Shown: positions 60,639-64,000 of the stretch, in pieces
Layout: every line of letters starts with the position of its first letter
Numbering within the stretch: the first letter of the stretch is position 1
Source of the DNA: Conoideocrella luteorostrata
Lineage: Eukaryota > Ascomycota > Sordariomycetes > Hypocreales > Clavicipitaceae
Direction: 5' to 3'
Assembly (NCBI GenBank): GCA_032433595.1
Contig: JASWJB010000178.1
Location: forward strand, 1-64,000
Length of the DNA: 64,000 nucleotides
The notes under the pieces: model-generated
What the model saw: the letters and a program-made list of their open reading frames with translations, nothing else
Told to the model about the DNA's origin: nothing
Databases searched by the model: none
Made by a program: the position numbers and the translations under genes

Positions 60639-61813
60639 TCGCTTGCTGGTTGGGGGACGTTGCCAGGAAGGATGGGACTCGGGATTCTCCCTCCAGGGCT
60701 GAGGGAAACAAAATAGAACAAAACGGTAGACATGGCCATTGTGTGGACACACGTGGCTTCAAAGACATCGAACGCTTGCAAAATACTCTCGTCGTCCTAG
60801 TGGCGTAGCTGTGTCTAAGAGCGAACCTCAACCCCGAAGCTGCGGTAGACCATAATTCGGTGTTCATCACCGGCATCTTCCTCGCCCGGGTTCTCCCACC
60901 CATATTGATCATGTCGGCGTGGCTCCTGTATCATTCGCCCGCTCAACAGGAAGACGCCTGAAGACGCGACCATAAGAGAGGTGTAGCTCCCAGAAGCAGT
61001 CCATTGAGATATGTCGTTGCCAGCTCGCAGCCATCAGAATCTCTCGCAGCCCGATCGGCAAGGCACGGCAGGAGGGCATATGTCAGCTAGCGCTTACAAA
61101 GTATAAATTTGAAAGGCCGACATAATCATGACAAAGCCCCCCTCTTCCGCCCCCTTCCCAAATACTAACCTAACTTGGATCTTGCCGGCAAGAAAGCGGG
61201 GCGGGTCTACTCCGTAAGTTGCCTCACTTATTGACATCCATGACACATTGGACTTAAGACGGAGATTGGAATGTAAATACGCTTTCTGCTGTGAAATTTC
61301 AATCTTGCTGTCAATTGGTGTAGTTAAATCACTGTAGTTGGCTCTACCTTGTTTCCGTACAACTGGCCGCGTGCACCAAAAAAAATTAAAAATTAATAGG
61401 GCATCGAGCACCATCAATAGCAAAAAAGACCCAGCAAGTAACATAAACCATCAAGCGGATCGTCACGATGTCACAGCTCGTCATAGCTCGTCTTCTAATG
61501 CGGATTTCTAATCGTCAACACCCCTACAATTGGTAAGCGCCAGACTAACCCCGCCCACCTGAAGCCCAAGATGAACCGTCGGATCAGCGGGTAACAGCCG
61601 GAAACGAATCGTCAATCCGTCCAGGTGCAAGAGCCGGACTATGTACAGAAAATATATACGGAGTATATATTCTACCGTCACCTCATTATGAAAAGACCGG
61701 TTCCAAGCTCTCACCGCCATCAACAAATCTACTCACTCACACAACTCACATCCAACTCAACACCGACTTACACCAACCTCGATTAATCTACAAGTCTCCG
61801 AAACCCGCCCAAC
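60639..61813. other. 1.2-kb intergenic stretch
   Basis: No supported gene. Short-motif copies at 61208-61216 and 61658-61666. AT-rich around 61370-61400 (AAAAAAAATTAAAAATTAAT). The right end is the GST promoter/leader. Confidence 0.5.
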
Positions 61814-62567
61814 ATGTCCAGCATCAAGCCTCTGACTCTTTGGTCTCACGCTTCCGGGCCCAATCCCTGGAAAGTGGCCATCATTCTCGAGGAACTGAGT
61901 ATTCCGTACGAGGCCAAGTTTGTGGATTTTTCGCAAGTCAAAATCGAGCCGTTCATCTCCGTGAACCCTAACGGCAGAATTCCTGGCCTTGAGGACCCCA
62001 ACACCAACATCACCATGTGGGAGGTAAGTAGCTGCTACACTTCGCCTCGGTTGGAAATGCCGGGAGCTTTTGTCGACCGTAATCACTAACCTGGCGACTC
62101 TCCAGTCCGGTGCCATCATCGACTACCTCATCGACCAGTACGATACATCCAACAAGCTCCAATACACAAGCCTCAAAGAGAAATACCAAACTAAGGCCTG
62201 GGAGCATTTTCAAATGTCCGGACAGGGCCCCTACTTTGGGCAGCTGATCTGGTTCACTCGCTACCACCCCGAAAAGGTGCCCAGTGCTGTGGAGCGATAC
62301 ACCAAGGAAATCAAGCGTGTTACCAGCGTCATTGATACCCACTTGAAGAAGCAGGGGACAGAGTATCTCGTAGGGGATAAACTGACGTATGCGGATTTGA
62401 TGTTTGTTCCTTGGGCCACAGCCGTCACGCCGTTGGTTGGCGAACATTTGGCCGAATATGACGCTTACAATGCTTGGCTGAAAAAGTTGACTGATAGGCC
62501 AGTTGTATCAAAGATACTCAAGGAGAAGGCCGAGGCTACCGCCAAAGCTAACGCTAACAAAAAATAA
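61814..62567 (+). CDS. Glutathione S-transferase, Ure2-like
   Basis: Two exons, 61814-62023 and 62106-62567, intron 82 nt, 223 residues. The thioredoxin-like N-domain shows WSHASGPNPWKVAIILEELSIPYEAKFVDFSQ, NPNGRIPGLEDPN (cis-Pro loop) and WESGAIIDYL (glutathione gamma-glutamyl contact); the helical C-domain contains YLVGDKLTYADLMFVPW. This is the Ure2p/GstB-like group of fungal GSTs. A cytosolic enzyme that conjugates electrophiles or reduces peroxides; the substrate is unknown. The C-terminus is a basic, Ala-rich tail (KAEATAKANANKK). Its stop lies 185 bp from that of the converging PAP2 gene. Confidence 0.93.
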
Positions 62568-62752
62568 TTGACATCGCGAGTATATGTCTCGCACAAAACA
62601 GAGCCTCTTGGAGGATGGCGGGGGATATGGTTCACAATATAATCAGAAAAGTAATAAGATTCTGTTAATACTACTGTATATTCTGCTACAGAAGAGCTAC
62701 TGCTGCTGCTACCGCTGCTACAATTCAATGATCGATAAACTGTGATTCAGGA

Positions 62753-64000
62753 TTAAACAGCTTCATCCCCAACGATAGGTCGTTCTTTCAGCCGATTACC
62801 CACAGTTGAACTTGAGCTGATGTTCCCTCTCTGCAATCCTCCGGGATCAGGTGCGATGGAAGCACTGCTGCTGACACTCTCATTCTGCCCATCCAGCCAG
62901 GGTCTCCTGGTTCCCCATCCGGCACTACGAGCAAATGTCTGCGTCGCGATACCAGATGCTTCCGCAGCACCATACTTAAATGACTCTTTCTCTTTGAGCG
63001 GCAGGTGATTGTATCTCCAATCCAGCACCGCTGCATATGTGCATCTGTACGATGAAATGGCCATCACCAGGCCAATAATCGATCCACCTACGATGTCATA
63101 CCAATTATGTGCCGCGTCTATGGTTAGGGAGCAAGCAATGAGGACAGCAGAAAGCAGCGGGGTAGTGGTTAGCGCCAGCTTCCAAAGGGCCGGCTTGTGA
63201 TCTGCCCAAACCTTCAGTTTGGCATTCAGCCAGAGAAACAGGAAAATGAATCCGGAAAACGCAACGGTGGAGTGGCCACTGGGGAACGATGTAACAGCGT
63301 CTTTGAGAAGAGAGCGGCTTGGCTGTGTACATATCTCCGTCGTGTACATGACTTTTTGGAATCCAGCCGCATTTAAGCCCGTGCTATTGTGCGTCTCGGC
63401 AAGTGAAATATCTGGCATGCAGACCTCGAGAAAGTAAGGTCGAAATCCGCCAATGAACTGTTTGATGGTGACCTGGAAGAGTGAACCTAACGATACTGCC
63501 CAAAGGGTGCCCATGATGGCATTGCTAGCATCCCATACTGATTTGACTCTAATTTGCGCCAGAGTGTATGTCAGGATTGGCCCAGCGATGGAAACTAAGC
63601 CCGCGAGCCATGAAGGCACAATCCAGCCACGGTAAGGATACGCCAATTCAGGATATATGATGTCTCCAGAACCGCTGAATGTTATAGGGAATGTTCGTAC
63701 AACTGCGGTGGGGGCTTTAAAGATCTGGTATAATGGTTAGTCAGACCTTCGGCATGAAACACAAACCAGTTACATAGAGAAAATACTCACGCCAATACTG
63801 GTACCTGCTACGAGACTTATCACAATCAAGTCGAAACCATTCAGACATATCCATTCCGTCGCAAATGATCTGAGTTTACCAAACCAAGAAAAGCGAGATG
63901 CTTCTGGTGAACCCTTCGGCTCATTTTGGGGCAAGGATGGCATGAACTCCGGTTTATCGTCCTTCGAAGGCGCCTTGTCCTCCGATCGCCCTCCTACTGG
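62753..64000 (-). CDS. PAP2-type lipid phosphate phosphatase (5' end beyond window)
   Basis: Two exons visible, 64000-63791 and 63724-62753, joined in phase 0 by a 66-nt intron (GTGAGT...CCAG); at least 394 residues, start codon outside the window. Six membrane segments can be placed. Phosphatase signatures are KQFIGGFRP (motif C1), SFPSGHS (C2) and LTIDAAHNWYD (C3). In C3 the Arg of the usual SRxxxxxHxxxD is Leu (CSLTIDAAHNWYD), while the catalytic His and Asp remain; this change may be a subgroup feature. The visible N-terminal part is polar (EDKAPSKDDKPEF). Likely dephosphorylates phosphatidate or diacylglycerol pyrophosphate in endoplasmic reticulum, vacuolar or plasma membrane. The C-terminus is Ser-rich and cytosolic in the usual topology. 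Confidence 0.88.

Noticed and set aside
61094..61444. 116-codon minus-strand frame with a hydrophobic start
   Set aside because: The hydrophobic stretch comes from an AT-rich run; the rest lacks any pattern.

Overview
The window is nuclear DNA of a filamentous ascomycete, most likely a sordariomycete and probably of the order Hypocreales (inference). The evidence is the gene set (Ccr4, Elp3, AcrB, FHIP, SYLF and SRPK-like proteins of fungal type), introns of about 55-100 nt with GTAAGT/GTATGT-type donors and CTAAC-like branch sites, no operon structure, and gene-poor intergenic stretches of 1-4 kb. I support 22 protein genes (one cut by the right edge), one frameshifted ankyrin pseudogene and one Mutator-like DNA element carrying a transposase stub. 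I found no rRNA, tRNA or CRISPR.

Layout. 1-20 kb is gene-poor. It holds a secreted GH28 pectinase, the endosome-dynein adaptor FHIP, the membrane/coiled-coil protein AcrB and an unrecognised three-exon gene of 289 codons. 20-29 kb has a class I methyltransferase with a long disordered N-terminus and the Ccr4 deadenylase. 29.7-33.2 kb is the accessory patch: a 1.0-kb MULE with ~145-bp inverted repeats abuts and truncates a frameshifted ankyrin gene, which lies 41 bp behind an SRPK-like kinase gene. 34-47 kb is a housekeeping block: a mitochondrial-carrier-like protein, an imidazolonepropionase/ochratoxinase-type amidohydrolase, ELP3, LSC1 (mitochondrial succinyl-CoA ligase alpha), a UBC1-type E2 with a UBA domain, and RPT2 of the 26S proteasome. 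47-64 kb is mixed: a promethin-like lipid-droplet protein, a SYLF-domain protein, a secreted berberine-bridge-type flavin oxidase facing a bZIP/DUF3425 regulator, a large SMI1/KNR4-like protein, a DUF2306 membrane protein, a Ure2-like GST and a PAP2 phosphatase.

How the genes relate. UBC1 and RPT2 are neighbouring, divergently transcribed ubiquitin-proteasome genes, and ELP3 and LSC1 share a 605-bp divergent interval. The convergent oxidase and bZIP genes are the only pair that hints at a specialised-metabolism or nutrient-response unit, and no backbone synthase is in view. The strongest unexplained signals are a palindromic short motif (TACGGAGTA/TACTCCGTA, often as TACGGAGTACTCCGTA) recurring at 30 or more intergenic sites, and the MULE/ankyrin/kinase junction. 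Exon boundaries were read by eye and checked for reading-frame closure; no homology search was run.
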